Of a stretch of DNA of 64,000 nucleotides, positions 1 to 11,182 are shown in pieces. How positions within the stretch are numbered: the first letter of the stretch is position 1; each line of letters starts with the position of its first letter. The notes under the pieces are model-generated. The model saw only the letters and a list, made by a program, of their open reading frames with translations. It had not been told where the DNA came from and ran no database searches. Origin of the DNA: Kitagawia praeruptora (taxonomy: Eukaryota; Streptophyta; Magnoliopsida; Apiales; Apiaceae); the NCBI GenBank assembly GCA_037693485.1, contig CM075345.1, positions 90,478,001-90,542,000 on the forward strand, written 5' to 3'. Position numbers and translations under genes: made by a program.

Positions 1-935
1 TGAACATATACAGTTTATAAAAGATAAAACATATTTATAAGCATATTTACCTTTGCATTTGACACAGCCCTCCTGAGAATAGCTTTTGTGTAATTTGGCT
101 GGCTCATGCATTTGATACAGCATATTCTTTACTGCAACAGCTGCATTTTCAAACCGGCAAATAAATAAATATTTCCCGTAACATCAGACTACAACGTGAA
201 CAATCTAAAAGAAGCGGCCATATATGTCAAATCAACTCAACAGTCTTAACATTGCTAAAAAGTCAACTCTAATCTTCATAGAAGAATTTTTTTGTAAGAG
301 TTGTTTAACTTTGATCTTCTTACAATTTTAACAACCTAACCTCATATATATTTGGGAATGAGAACCATACATGAATACATGATGTGGATGCTTGAAGGTC
401 TAGATGACTCTAAAAGCTTTTAAAGTGAAACGAAGTAATGGATTTTGAGTACTTGGCATCAACTTGTTCACGCAAATATACTGGGAACAATCACAAAAGA
501 TAAAATTGAATGACACATTCACTTCAAATGGTATCCTCTAGTTTAAATATACCAACAAATTGAGCTGATAAAATTAAGGACTGAGAAGCAAACTGCAAAA
601 CCCAATAAATTTTACACCATTTTAGATAAGATTGAATTTCCTGCAACTGAATATCAAAGAACAAAAAACCTCGCTCTAAAAAATATAAATTAGTTCTAAC
701 ACACAATAATACAGTATATAGCATTTTATGTGAAACATACAAGAACCAGTAACTAGCACCTTCACATGGAGCATGCTTAATATTTGGCACAAACTGAATG
801 TGTTCTCATCACAAACAATCTAAACAATTTAAGTTGTGAACCAAGAGACAGGTTCATTTTCAAACTATCAAGTGTAATATATATTGTAAAGTAAACAAAA
901 ATATTGAACATTACAAGCAGAACAACTTATTTAAA
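1..935. other. AT-rich interior of CACTA-1, no gene seen
   Basis: No frame, repeat or RNA gene that I can support. It lies 3' of the captured ABCG exons on their strand, so it may hold degraded 3' gene or transposon sequence. A short minus-strand open frame at 524-790 has no recognisable domain. Confidence 0.5.
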
Positions 936-1944
936 ATTACAGAAGACTTTTAACCTCCATTGTCATTGCCGAAGCCCCATTTCCAATAGCAGGAACGTCT
1001 CCAATTGTATCCTTGACAGTAATTGGACGAAATGAGGCACAAGTAATTGCCACAAACATGAGCATTGCACCTTTATCCTGAAAATTCAAAAATATAAAGT
1101 TTGATTACTGAACAAGTTGTTTCAGCTGAGAGGCAGTGTCTGAAAGATCAATTATTTTGGACATAACAATTAAATAACGCTGACTTTCTGATGTTCACCT
1201 GAATTGAGTCATAGGTTTTACCAATGTCATGAAATATGGTCCCAATGCACAAGCACAATGCAATGTAAATTACAAAACGTAGCCAGTAGTAACCAAGATC
1301 ACGGAACATGTTGATGAAAGATCTTCTTGTTAGAACTTGACATTGAGTAATGAATCCTGCGTGACTTTCCCTTTCCACCATTGTTTCTTGATGCTACAGA
1401 GCAATTTAATGTAACATTTTTTAACAAGCCAACAATACATAGTCAAGTCCGATCAGTAAATCAAATCACCCACTATATCTATATATCAACAAGAAACAAA
1501 TAAAATCAGAACTCTTACTAAATGTGTTGTATACCTTTTGGCATATCTCATAAACTTTGTTAACTGCTTAGCACAATTAGTTATCAGGACTCCAGAATTA
1601 GTTTATAGCACAATTTTACCAAGTTAGTTACCTCTGTAGCTCGTGCAGTAGGACCAAAATAAATCTGTCTTCTAGATGATAGTAGACAGAGATTATTAAA
1701 CAGATCAAAGACTTCACCACTTGGTTGATGAATAGAAGCAATCACAGTTCGTTTATCCTCCTGGGCAAGTTTAATTATACGACTCATGACATGATAATAT
1801 GCTGCACTGTCTAATCCACTGGTTAAAGTAGATACAGATTATAATATGGATCTCTAATTCTCACCGAAGTGCCAAAAGCCAACGCCTATTTGCACCCATT
1901 GATCAGGATTTCTCCGATTTGTGCTGTACTTGTACCTAACCTTC
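936..1944 (-). pseudogene. Captured fragment of an ABCG (white-brown complex) half-transporter
   Basis: Four exon pieces can be read on the minus strand. 1944-1865 begins after a TTACAG acceptor and encodes GRLG...GEILINGCK, the segment just after Walker A, with an in-frame TAG. About 1840-1632 encodes the D-loop (TSGLDSAAYYHV) and H-loop (ASIHQPSGEVFDLF) and ends at a GAG|GTAACT donor. 1393-1199 encodes FITQCQVLTRRSFINMFRDL, the start of the ABC2 membrane domain. 1077-936 starts after TTTTCAG, continues in phase (DKGAMLMFVA) and then diverges to a stop. Walker A, the Q-loop, the LSGGQ signature, Walker B and most membrane helices are missing, so this cannot be a transporter. Family ABCG is clear; a specific orthologue (ABCG11/12/15-like) is a guess. 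Confidence 0.85.
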
Positions 1945-2324
1945 CTGTAATTGTTATTCACTGTGTTAAACTTTAGCCCTTCTCTTTAATTCAATCTCAA
2001 CATATCGACCCAAAAAAAATTACTAAAATAATTACCAACTAACCTCTACTCATACACACACAAAACAAACATACATACACACACCCATCAAAGTGTAGTG
2101 CAAAGCTAACACCAAAACAAGTAATAAAATACCAAAACAAGTAATCAAACACCAAAACCCCTATAAAATCACTACGGTATAAAAAACCCTAAAATAGAAA
2201 GCTCAAGAAACATTGTCTTAAAAAAATTTATACACATATATGTACGATTGTATACATCTATGTGAAGAAGGCTCAAGAACAGTAGTAATTAGGGTTTATA
2301 ATTGAGTAAATTAGGGTTCCTTAC
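1945..2324 (-). other. Putative intron between CACTA-1 leader and ABCG exons
   Basis: On the minus strand this begins with GTAAGG right after the leader exon (donor at 2325/2324) and ends with the TTACAG acceptor in front of the first ABCG exon. The sequence between is AT-rich with no open frame. It may be original host intron, transposon DNA or a fusion of both. Confidence 0.5.
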
Positions 2325-2640
2325 CGTGAAGAAAGCTTCGGGTTGTAAATCGAATCAAGCTCCGATTCGTGCTTAATTAATCGTTGGATTCGTGCTTAAT
2401 TGAACCTAAATTGAACTAATTAAGGTAAGAGAGCTAGTGAGAGAGAGAGAGAGGGAAGGAGAGAGCTGCGAGAGAGAGAGAGGCGGCTGAGAGTGAGAGA
2501 GAGAAGAAAAGTGAGAGACTAGAGAGTATAGATGCAAAATGGGGGGAAAGTGAAATTTCGTTTAAGTGGGGAAATGAAATTTTTTTGTGTATAAAGGGGA
2601 AGGTATGTGTACGCATCAATTTTTTATTTTTAAAAAATGA
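2325..2640 (-). promoter_or_regulatory. CT-rich transcribed leader of CACTA-1 ending in a splice donor
   Basis: The minus strand carries a long CT/TC-rich stretch (about 2434-2520), typical of plant 5' untranslated leaders, followed by a consensus 5' splice site TTCACG|GTAAGG at 2325/2324. Together with the downstream acceptors this would splice an element-encoded first exon onto host exons. Function is inferred from layout only. Confidence 0.5.
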
Positions 2641-2790
2641 GATTAGACAACGGTTGTCTTTAGAAGCGATGTCTGAAATATGCTTTAACATCGGTAATGT
2701 AACAACCGATGTCTAAAATACCATTAACATCAGTGACATTTCTAACTGATGTTAAAGGTGTGATGTTATATCTACCAATTCTAGTAGTGT
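2640..2790 (-). repeat. CACTA-1 terminal and subterminal repeats
   Basis: Terminal CACTAC at 2790 reading inward, then degenerate direct and inverted copies of ACATCGGT (near 2645, 2675, 2690, 2708, 2728, 2750). In EnSpm-type elements such arrays are transposase-binding sites. Confidence 0.7.
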
Positions 2791-3796
2791 TTGTGGAGTC
2801 CTATCAACAAGTACTATACTTGGGGAAAGGGGGACGAACTTTATGTTTCAGAGTTATGGATGTTATTCGAACTAGGAGACGCGTAAGTGGCCGAGTGGTG
2901 CCAGTCCAGCAATTAATGGCCCAACCGTTGGCCGGGGGGTTCCAGAGGGCGGGCGATCCGTCGGTGCTTCCTTCTACATGTAGAGAACAAATGATGGGGA
3001 GCATGACATGCGACTGATCATCGTAAATGTTATGGCTCCTGGCGCGGCAAGCTCCCGTATTAGTTCATCTTCCAAATTGGGAAATTTTTCTGCAACATTA
3101 TCATTGTTGGCAGGTTTGAAAAGTGTTTGAACTGGAATTGCAATATTCTTCCGCAAGTTCCTCTATTATGAAAATTTGATAATATCTGGCTTATCTTTGA
3201 CATGACAGATATTTCTTCAGAACAATTATATTTTGAGTTACCTTGTAACTTCATCTCATAACTTATATTGGTACTACGTTCGTTAATGCATGGCATATGG
3301 TATCAAAGATATTTTGAACTGTTATATATTATTACTGTTCAGTTACATTCTTTTAGGTGGGCTATTGCTCACCCTTGCTTTATTTATCTATATCACAACA
3401 ACAGCTAGATCAGATGGCCACGCAAGGCGCACTCAGCGTAAGCAGGTGACAGCCATCAGAGGAATAATCGCTGAGGTCATAGCTACCATTGCTGAAGAGG
3501 CAGCTACTGGTAGGCTAGTTGTTAGCATTTGAGTATCAAATGTATTTATTATATGGCATATACAAATGGATGGGAAAGAGTATGTAATGTTTAATTGTAA
3601 TTCTTTGGGTTGTAAGAACTCAAACTTGTGATTAATAATATTGATGGTTACTCTGATTTCATCTCTGGGATATAACGGGTATGTTTTATGTTGTTGTTTT
3701 GGGTCACAAGGTTGTAATTTAGATTATGTTGGTTTTGTGGATGGATATTGAGACCGTAACGACCAGATCCCTGACCCCGGATCTGGGGGTGTTACA
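2791..3796 (-). mobile_element. E1: truncated long LTR-like element (relative of E at 45028)
   Basis: The reverse complement begins TGTAACACCCCCAGATCC at 3796 and runs collinear with 45028-45726 plus 47113-47413 of element E, then stops at the CACTA-1 end. It has no coding frame. The boundary with C1 is sharp: CCGGATCTGGGGGTGTTACA is followed at once by the copia DILTKPL codons. E1 lacks the 1.38-kb insertion seen in E and so supplies its empty site. Confidence 0.8.
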
Positions 3797-3871
3797 GATA
3801 TTCTTACTAAACCACTTGATGAGACTACATTCAGTAGATTAGTAAGTGAGTTAGGAATGTTAAATTTCTAG
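3797..3871 (+). pseudogene. pol: C-terminal end of copia pol (RNase H tail), C1
   Basis: Twenty-four codons then TAG. They match the final pol segment of C4 and C2 (DIFTKPLPE / FTKPLSEA) including the closing ELGM motif. The upstream part is cut off by insertion of E1, whose end abuts GAT exactly. GATAT at 3797-3801 is one half of the expected 5-bp target duplication. Confidence 0.85.
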
Positions 3872-4767
3872 ATCTTTAACATCTGCAAAAGTAGCAAGGT
3901 ATGTTGTTTTTAGCTTATAGACTTGATATTCTTGTCAGGATCTATATTTGATTGTTAAATGCTTTAGCTATAACACTTTGCCTTGGTAAATTTCAGTATG
4001 ATAGACTTGTTAATAATCATCAGGATTAGAATTGTTATCAGGATGCTGACAGCATCAGTATTGTGTCAGTATTAGGATTGTGAAAATTGTTTCAGATCCC
4101 GACGTTTACTTTGTGTAGTAATCTAATTCTTTGATGTGTTAAGTCTATGCCAGCAAGTTTTAATATTTGCATACTGATAATTTATACATCATTCAATAAT
4201 CAAAAGACAAGTAGATAATAAGAAATTGTATTTTCATTAATTGAAAGCATTACATACATGGAAATGAAATACAACATCTTTTTGTCTAAATTCTACTGAT
4301 AATCCTGTACTTGTCTAATGATATGGATTCTGAGACACAGGACAAGGAGCAGCATCAAGAAATCCATCAGGGGATTTGAACAGCCTCGTCTGCTCTTGGA
4401 TTCCTTGTCTGGGCAACTTTAAATCACATTGTATTTTGTGATTATTTTGATGGAAGGTCAACAGGAAAAGGAAGCTGATCAGTATTGATTTTTATCTTGA
4501 TAATACCCTGATTTATTTCATGAAAATCAATTTTGGATTTTATTTTCCAAAAATTGTGGGTAACCGCACTTTTCAGGGACTGACACTTGTCAATCTACGT
4601 GTCGACGTGGGATAGTGGTCTGAAAGATTTGTGAAATATATTTGTTTTGAAACTCTAATCGTGTAATTGCTTTCTCTAATTTCACATTCTCTAAAGCAAA
4701 AACAGTCTCGAGTTTTCAAAATCACTAATCCATTTCAAGAATTTTTCAAGTTCTTTTCAGATCAAAA
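3872..4767 (+). other. C1 spacer between pol and third ORF
   Basis: Noncoding, AT-rich, with repeated CAGGAT/ATCAG words. 4200-4290 resembles, on the minus strand, the 3' end of the antisense ORF unit of C4 (ATGTAAT followed by an AATGAAA stretch), but the antisense frame is not preserved here. 4660-4767 is CT-rich and leader-like just before the third-ORF ATG. Confidence 0.55.
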
Positions 4768-7700
4768 ATGGCAGCTCAAAGAAGATTACCTAAGTCAGTA
4801 GCCTTCAAGTTTGGTGACTTCGATTTTATGACAAACAATCATGTAGCAGCTATCACCAACAAGGAAGGAGTATTAACTGATTTTCATCCAATCATGAACT
4901 TTCTGGCGTATGGACCATTAAGTTATGCATTGATAGCATCTCCATAGATTAATCAAGCAGCTGTTACACAAGCTTGGGAGAATGCTGAGGTAATTGATTC
5001 TACTCAGAGTCAATCAGGTAAGATTGTTCTACAGTTAGGACAAGATTCTTTTGATATTACTGAATCTGTTGTTAATTCAGTACTTCACTTACCTGTTAGT
5101 TTGAATTATGAGAATGTACCATCTGATGATGATGTAAGAATTATGTTATCTGTATTAGGTTATAATGGACCTTTAGATAACATGAGCCAGTTAAGAAGAT
5201 CTTGTCTTAGGAAAGAGTGGTCTTTCTTCTTTGATCAATTAGCTAAATGCTTTACTGGTAAATGTAGTTCTTTTGATCAAATTACTTCTGTTACTTTACA
5301 TATTGCTTACAGTTTGCTTTATGACAGAGTAATAAACATTGGTCACATTATCTTAAGTCAGATGTGTATTAGACTTGGGTTAAGAGATCAAAACAGGAAA
5401 ATGGTTTATTATCATAGATTTATGCAAATGTTTATTAACCATTTTATTCCTGATGTTGAAACTAGATTTGGTAGAGAACATTGTGTTTCTTCTTATGTAC
5501 AGCAAAAGAGAATTTTCTCTGACATTACAAAGAAGGACAATGAAAAGAATCTAGATGAAATACATGCAATTCATTATCCACATCATGTCCAGGTAATTCT
5601 TACAACTCATCTTCCTACTCTCTACAATTCTTCTTTCTTTTGTGGTGAAATGGCTCAGGAATCTCATTTGGAGGAGAACCCACCTGTGTCTACCCAAGTT
5701 GCCCAAAACATTATAGTCTCTGAAACAAATCAAGAACAACGTTTTAATCCACAACCTATTGTTTCAAAGAAACCAACCTCTGGTGTTTCTCAAAAGACAT
5801 CAGTTGTAAGGAAGAGAAAATTGGTTGTGTCAAGTAGTAGTAGTTCTAGTGAAGATGATGATAATATATCTCTTGCTGAGAGAGCAGAATTGAAGGCTGC
5901 AATTCAAGTTTCTAAGCTAGGACAAAGAGATGAAGCACCTAGTCACAACCAGGCTGCAGTCTCTCAAAAGACTGTAGTACTTAAAAAGGGAAAACAGTTA
6001 CTGGATACTGTCTCTCAAAAGACTGTGTCTGTTGAAAAAGGATCTCATCCCAAGATCAATTCTGTGTCTACACCTCTTGAGTCTTCTCAGGATAAATCTT
6101 TTGCTCACTATACCGGGAGAACAAGGAGAACGATTCAATTGTCACCTACACACACAGAGTCTAGTCCAACTAATATCATGCAGGTCTCTACAAATGAAGC
6201 TACAATCAAGTCAGCAAATGACCATAGAGATCTGGATATTGATTCTTCATGGGAAACTACATTATCATACAGACCGACTATGGGACTAATTTATCTCAAA
6301 GTGAAGTTGTCAAGGCCTGTTCTAGATTTTCTGGTTGAAAGAGTACCAAAACTTTTATTTCCAGATGAATATGGACTTCTACATCAAAGACTTGACTTAA
6401 TGAAGATGTATTTCTATGTGTCTGTCAGAAGCCAATTAGTCAAGAAATTTGGACTCTCGAAGCATGTTGCACTTCAATCACTACATGCATATTTATTTGA
6501 CAAGGATGTCATTATTGAATATGCTTCAGCTCAAGGTGAACAACTGGAGGAAGTAGATAGAGGAATGCAGTCAACAGAAGATACTATTGCACTAGTGGTG
6601 GATAGTAGGAAAGATCAAATCACAGTCACTATAACACAAGAACCATCTAGTCAGAGGTTGGATGACTCAGGAGCTGTGATAGCTAATGTTGAAAGGTCTT
6701 CTGTGATGCCTGAAATTGCAAGTGAGAAACCCTATGATATGGGAGGAATAACTTTGACTGATTTTCTTGAAGATCAAACAAACATTATTCAGTCAGAGTC
6801 TATCTACCTTGAGGGTGAGTCTCAGCAAACAACACTTAAAGATGGTGACATACTAACTATGGTGTCTAATGAAGTATTACTGAAGACATCAGAGTCTAGT
6901 AGAGAACCTGAAAGTGGTATACCGGAGCCTGTAGTCTCTGGAAAGAAAGTAGATGTTTGTAAGGGTTAAGAGATTATAGCAGCTCACTCCTTGGAGAAAA
7001 CCTCAAGCCCCTTGCCAAATGAGGAATCCTCTCTCCATGTGAGTTCAGGTATAAAAACTTCTTCTAAACTCTATTTTTCTGTAGGTCATGAGAGCACTTA
7101 TCCAAATTTGAGTGATACACTTGAAAAGATGGATATTGATCCACAATCAGAGCGGCTGGCTCCTGACCAGGCAAAAGGAGAGGTAGAAAGTGTGTTGACT
7201 TTAGATAGTCAAAGTGAGATTGAGGGTATGGATGATCAACTCCATAGTGAGGGAGAGAAAATTAGGAAACCACCATTGTTTCATTTCTGGGATCAGGTTT
7301 TTCCTGAATCTTGGTCTAATAATCTTGGTATGGATGCTGGTACTTATTCTTTTATCAAGATGTATGAGAAGAATGACTTAGCAAAGCACAACTCAAAGCC
7401 AGAAGTTAAAGCTCAGAAGAAAAAAGAAAGGCTTGCAGGAATTATAAACAGAAGAGGTGAAAGGCTAAGACAAACTTCTACACCATCAGTACCAGAAGAT
7501 ATTTCTAATGATCCAAGTATTTCTTTGTTTGTACTACCAATATCAGCAAGAATTGATACATCAACAGTATCTGATCAATCTAAGGAGGAGTCAGGTTTTG
7601 AAGATGTTAGTACACAGAATATTGGTGAAGGACAAGATGATCATATTACAGCTTCAGATCAGAAAGATGAAGATGTTTGTAAATCTAATCGAGTTTTATT

Positions 7701-8085
7701 ACTTGAATATCATTCTACACAGACAACTTCTTCTACAAGACTTGAATCTGAAGATATTCCAAACACTTCCAAAATTGAAGTCAATTCTGATGTTCTACAA
7801 GATATTCAGAAATCTCAAGTTGAAATTCAATCAAGACTTCAAACACTTGAAGATAACCAAGTCACTATTATAGAAAATCAAGTAGTTCTGATGAATCTCA
7901 TTTGTTCTGTTACTAAATCTCTTGGAATTAATGTTGCTGATGTCAAAAAGGGGGAGATAAAGACAATTCAAAGACAACAACAACAACAGACTTGGGATAA
8001 AAGAAGAACTGGGGGAGATAAAGATTGTGACAGCGGTGAATCTCATCATGGAAGTGGTAAAGGAAAAGAAGCATCAAATAGTTAA
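4768..8085 (+). pseudogene. Third ORF of C1, plant-transposon-protein-like, two in-frame stops
   Basis: ATG at 4768 opens a single frame of about 1105 codons broken only by TAG at 4945-4947 and TAA at 6967-6969. Residues 1 to about 230 are an alpha/beta N-terminal domain, with the conserved core LRKEWSFFFDQLAKCF near 5206 (compare LKKEWNFFFDTISRCF in C4). It resembles the Pfam family called putative plant transposon protein (family name from memory). The middle is Ser/Thr/Glu-rich with repeated VSQKT words and an SSSSSSSEDDD run. The C-terminus has a coiled coil (IQKSQVEIQSRLQTLEDNQ) ending in DVKKGE. Position after pol equals that of Sirevirus env-like ORFs, but I see no signal peptide or clear membrane helix. 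The function is unknown. Confidence 0.75.
7939..7957 (+). promoter_or_regulatory. Internal polypurine tract in the third ORF of C1
   Basis: GATGTCAAAAAGGGGGAGA lies inside the coding frame (DVKKGE) and is base-for-base identical to 29526-29508 on the minus strand in C2. A second GGGGGAGATAAAG lies at 8011-8023. Both resemble the real 3' polypurine tract at 8238-8250. Confidence 0.5.
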
Positions 8086-8237
8086 ATTCTTTCTTCTAAG
8101 TACTGGATACTATGTCTATATCTGAAAGAGGAGGTACTTAACTTCATGATTTTTGAATTCATAAATTCTATTCTGATTGTATTGTTATATGTTTTGACAT
8201 CAACAACTCAGATTTATGCTTCAGAATTTAAAGCATA

Positions 8238-8250
8238 AATAGGGGGAGAT
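8238..8250 (+). promoter_or_regulatory. Polypurine tract of C1
   Basis: AAATAGGGGGAGAT lies directly before the TG of the 3' LTR, the expected primer site for plus-strand synthesis. Confidence 0.85.
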
Positions 8251-9015
8251 TGTTAGGAATAATTCATGAGTTGTGATGTTAAGAATAGAATTTTACTTAT
8301 ACTTCTTGTATATCCTGATTTATAAAGGATTTAGCACTTTATATAGGAAATATGTGTTAGACAGTTATCTGTAAAGTTTAGTCAGGAATGAACAGTGCAT
8401 CGAGTACTACATGTCAGGAACTGAGATTGAATCCTGAAATGTCAAGTCAACTACTGATCAAGTATTGATGGGATGGTCAGATCCTGATGCAAGATGGAAT
8501 CCTGATATCAGTCGTGTTACTGATGATGTCATTATGGATGCTACAGAAACTGGCAAGTGCTATAAAATAGGATCTTTGTTTGAGGAACAAGCAAGAAGAT
8601 TTTATGAAGGAAAGAATTTTCTATTGATGGAAACTATCAACTGGACGGCATAACATTGTCATGTATAGATTATCTTTCTGTGATTAGTGATAGGAAGCAT
8701 TATAAATACTCTCTCTATATCATTGTAAAAGAGCGATAGTGATTGCGATTTGCGATTGTGATTGGACGAATTGTAAGTTCGTTAGAAGCTCTGTATAAGG
8801 TTTGTATTCGAAAGATTGAAACAAACAGAGAGATTTATATTGTCAGCAGCTGCTAAAGGTATTTGTACACCTTTGGTAGAGTTTGTATTTGATCTTATTA
8901 ATACAAACAGAATTTGATTCATTCGTTTATTCTTGTTCATATGACCAAGCAAAAATCAGACACAATTATATAACTTGTATTCAACCCCCCCTTCTCCAAG
9001 TTATTCGAGTTAACA
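8251..9015 (+). repeat. 3' LTR of C1
   Basis: Starts TGTTAGGAATAATTC and ends CGAGTTAACA, giving TGTTA/TAACA terminal inversion. A TATA box (TATAAATAC near 8701) and a C-rich tail before the end fit U3-R-U5. The CCTGAT word recurs several times (8424-8510). The 62-codon open frame at 8465 lies within the LTR and is not treated as a gene. Confidence 0.85.
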
Positions 9016-9040
9016 GATTGTAATTAGGACCCATTAAAAC

Positions 9041-9538
9041 CGGTGTTCTAAAAATCGGTATAGGCGGCCGATTAATCGGTGCCTAGGCGCTAGGTGGCCA
9101 CTTAATGCCTAAATTCTGCAAAAATCGGTCATTAAGCGTTTTTTCGATTAGGCAGAGCCTAGGCGGTCCTAGGCGGTTTAATGAGTTAGGCGGGAATAAT
9201 CGATTAGGTGGCGATTAATTGGATTTAATCGGGATTAATCGGTCAAATTTAAAAAAAACGATCAAATTAAGAATAAAACTTTAAAAATATAATTTTTTTT
9301 AATAAAAAATATAATTTACACATGAAAGGGTAAATTCACTTATCATATTTAATAATAAAATGAAGATATTTATATTTTTACTTATATAAATATATTTTTA
9401 AATATTAAAATTAAATTATTTAAAAAATAATATTTTAATACATTCGATTAATCATTCCGATTAATCGTCGCCTAGCCGGTTAATTGCTAGAAGGTTAGGC
9501 TCAGCGCCTAGAGCCGTCTAGCAATTTTTAGAACATTG
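9041..9538. mobile_element. Non-autonomous hAT element (MITE), 498 bp
   Basis: Flanked by identical 8-bp repeats ATTAAAAC at 9033-9040 and 9539-9546. The terminal repeats CGGTGTTCTAAAAAT and, inverted, CAATGTTCTAAAAAT differ at two bases. An 8-bp duplication and a CA-NTG-type end are hallmarks of hAT. The interior has many palindromic GCCTAGGCG and CGATTAATCG words near both ends and an AT-rich centre. No coding capacity. Confidence 0.85.
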
Positions 9539-9546
9539 ATTAAAAC

Positions 9547-10310
9547 TAGATTGTAGTTAGGCCCAAATGTATTCCATTCCCTTAATGGGCCTTGAAGCCC
9601 AATCATGTAAAATAGCTCTAGCTTTCTCTCCAAGTAAAGGTGATTAAGGGGACCCACGTGGATCCCCTATAAATAGAATTTTACCTCCTTACTTGAAAAT
9701 GAATGCAACTTTGTAGAGAAGAGAGTCTCCAATTGATTATGAAAAAATAAATACTACATCCCAACCTTATTACCTTGTTTGTTATTAAATACTTAGCCTC
9801 TAAATATTTCATAATTCACCACATGCCCTACCCAATTATTTAAATGCCTCCTTCGATATTTGCCTCTTTATAGAGCCGACAATTGGAGAGAATTCAACAT
9901 TTTGCTCAAAGAACCCGAAACCAAATCGATTATTTATAAAAATAAATTAATATTTATATTTTGTTATTGATATTTTAAAAATTAATACACACGTGTATAT
10001 ATTTCGAAGTTAAAGTAGTGAAATAAAAAATAGTTGGGCCTAAGATTTGTTATTGTGTTTGGGTCTTAAGAAGACCATCTACTCAATTAGTCCAAATATT
10101 ACTGACTGATTATACAATTCAATATATTATACCAGTACACATATCTTTAATGGGGAAAGAATCCTTAGCAATAATATCTTAGGTGGCACATGATTTAGAT
10201 AATATGTGAAAAAAATTCACTCCAATCATAATTCTCCTTAGCAAAATTTATAGATAATCAAACTTCATTGGATATATTTGTCGAACAAAGATCTCCCTTA
10301 GCAAATATTA
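9547..10310 (+). other. Promoter-like fragment and unassigned AT-rich DNA
   Basis: The first 200 bases have TGGGCC/GCCCA words, a G-box palindrome and a TATA box (next entry), probably the U3 of an unidentified LTR or a lost gene promoter. 9740-10310 shows no frame or repeat I can assign. Confidence 0.4.
9648..9676 (+). promoter_or_regulatory. G-box palindrome abutting a TATA box
   Basis: GGGGACCCACGTGGATCCCC is a 20-bp near-perfect palindrome centred on CACGTG, followed without a gap by TATAAATAG at 9668. CACGTG is the binding core of plant bZIP/bHLH factors. No gene follows. Confidence 0.5.
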
Positions 10311-10625
10311 TATTCCCTCCGTCCGACTTTATGTGATACTCATTCTTTTTTGGTACGTCCCAAAAAGAATGAACCTATAAAACTTACCAAAAATAGTAAA
10401 TTTTTAACAACATAAACATTATTACACCCACTACTTTTATCCAATATCTAAATTCTATTATTAAATAATCGCTATTACACTCACTACTTTTCTCCACAAT
10501 CTCAAATCTATCATTAAATATTGATTGATCCCACCACTTTACCCATTTTTCATGTAATTTTACTCATTGTTTATATCTTTTCTTAATAAGTCAACTTAGC
10601 ATTCTTAAACTTATGAAAGTCAAAC
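10311..10625. mobile_element. Truncated Stowaway-like (Tc1/mariner) MITE
   Basis: Begins TATTCCCTCCGTCCGACTTT, close to the CTCCCTCCGTCCC end of Stowaway elements after a TA target. The opposite terminal repeat (GGACGGAGGGAG) is not found, so the right end is eroded or deleted; the boundary at 10625 is approximate. Confidence 0.6.
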
Positions 10626-10762
10626 CAGCTAATATGGGCTAAAAGTAAGCCTTAAAGACACATTTAATATGGCATTAATTAGACCTGGTATGGTCCGAAC
10701 GTAGGGCCTATTTACGAGGCCTAAAACCCTAATTAAATATTAATTTCGTAATTAATATTGAA

Positions 10763-11149
10763 TGTGATAAACAGCTTAGCAATAAGAGTCAGATAAGAAT
10801 ACGACATCATTATGAGTAGCCACCAAGGCACCTACTTCAACATGGAAACAGACTCCCACAAGGAAGTAGTCTAGAATCTTCCTCAAGGCGGTGGCTTGCC
10901 CACCAAGTCTCTAGATCCTACCATAATTCTAAGGCTCTCATAGCCTATATAAAGGGCCTGACCCCTCATTCTCAAAACTAAGTGTTTGGCTTGATTCTTG
11001 ATATTCATCAAGGTACGTAGGCATCTTGTAAAGGCAGATTCAGCCATGAACACGAGAGCAGCCATTAAAACTCGAAGCTCACTAACCCTAGCATTAAATA
11101 CACGCGAACCCTAGCCACAATTCGATAACCTAGATTTTATTCCACAACA
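10763..11149 (+). repeat. Probable 5' LTR of G1a
   Basis: TGTGATAAAC at the start, CCACAACA at the end, TATATAAAG at about 10945. End position is fixed by the following primer site; the start is chosen as the best TG and is less certain. No second copy is visible for comparison. Confidence 0.5.
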
Positions 11150-11170
11150 TTTGGCACCATCTGTGGGAAG
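11150..11170 (+). promoter_or_regulatory. Primer-binding-like site of G1a
   Basis: TTTGGCACCATCTGTGGGAA follows the LTR, the usual sequence context in Tat/Athila gypsy elements (TGGCGCC-type primer site, here with base changes). Confidence 0.55.
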
Positions 11171-11182
11171 ACAACATTAACC

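Larger units (their letters stand above)
1..2790 (-). mobile_element. CACTA-1: right part of a CACTA (EnSpm) transposon carrying ABCG exons
   Basis: The right terminus at 2776-2790 reads, on the minus strand, CACTACTAGAATTGG, a typical CACTA end. Next to it lie subterminal copies of an ACATCGGT/ACCGATGT motif (about 2640-2770). The host is E1: the related element E at 47400-47420 reads straight through this point, so the insertion site is seen directly, with TTT at 2791-2793 as one half of the expected 3-bp duplication. I found no matching left end in the window, so the element probably begins upstream of base 1. No transposase is visible, so the copy looks non-autonomous. It carries a CT-rich leader and fragments of one host gene. 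Confidence 0.8.
3797..9015 (+). mobile_element. C1: 3' part of a Sirevirus-like copia retrotransposon
   Basis: Contains the last 24 codons of pol, a spacer, a 3.3-kb third ORF with two stops, a polypurine tract and a 765-bp 3' LTR. The 5' LTR, gag and most of pol are not in the window; they would lie on the far side of E1 and CACTA-1. Coding usage and CCTGAT-rich motifs resemble C4. Confidence 0.85.

Noticed and set aside
2709..3017. Plus-strand frame across the CACTA-1/E1 junction
   Set aside because: It spans two unrelated elements, so it cannot be an old gene; E and E1 share the DNA but not an open frame.
4768..8085. Envelope glycoprotein for C1 third ORF
   Set aside because: Position fits Sirevirus env-like ORFs, but I see no signal peptide, fusion peptide or transmembrane anchor.
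8465..8653. 62-codon frame with an ATG
   Set aside because: Lies inside the C1 3' LTR, with no domain and no counterpart in related LTRs.
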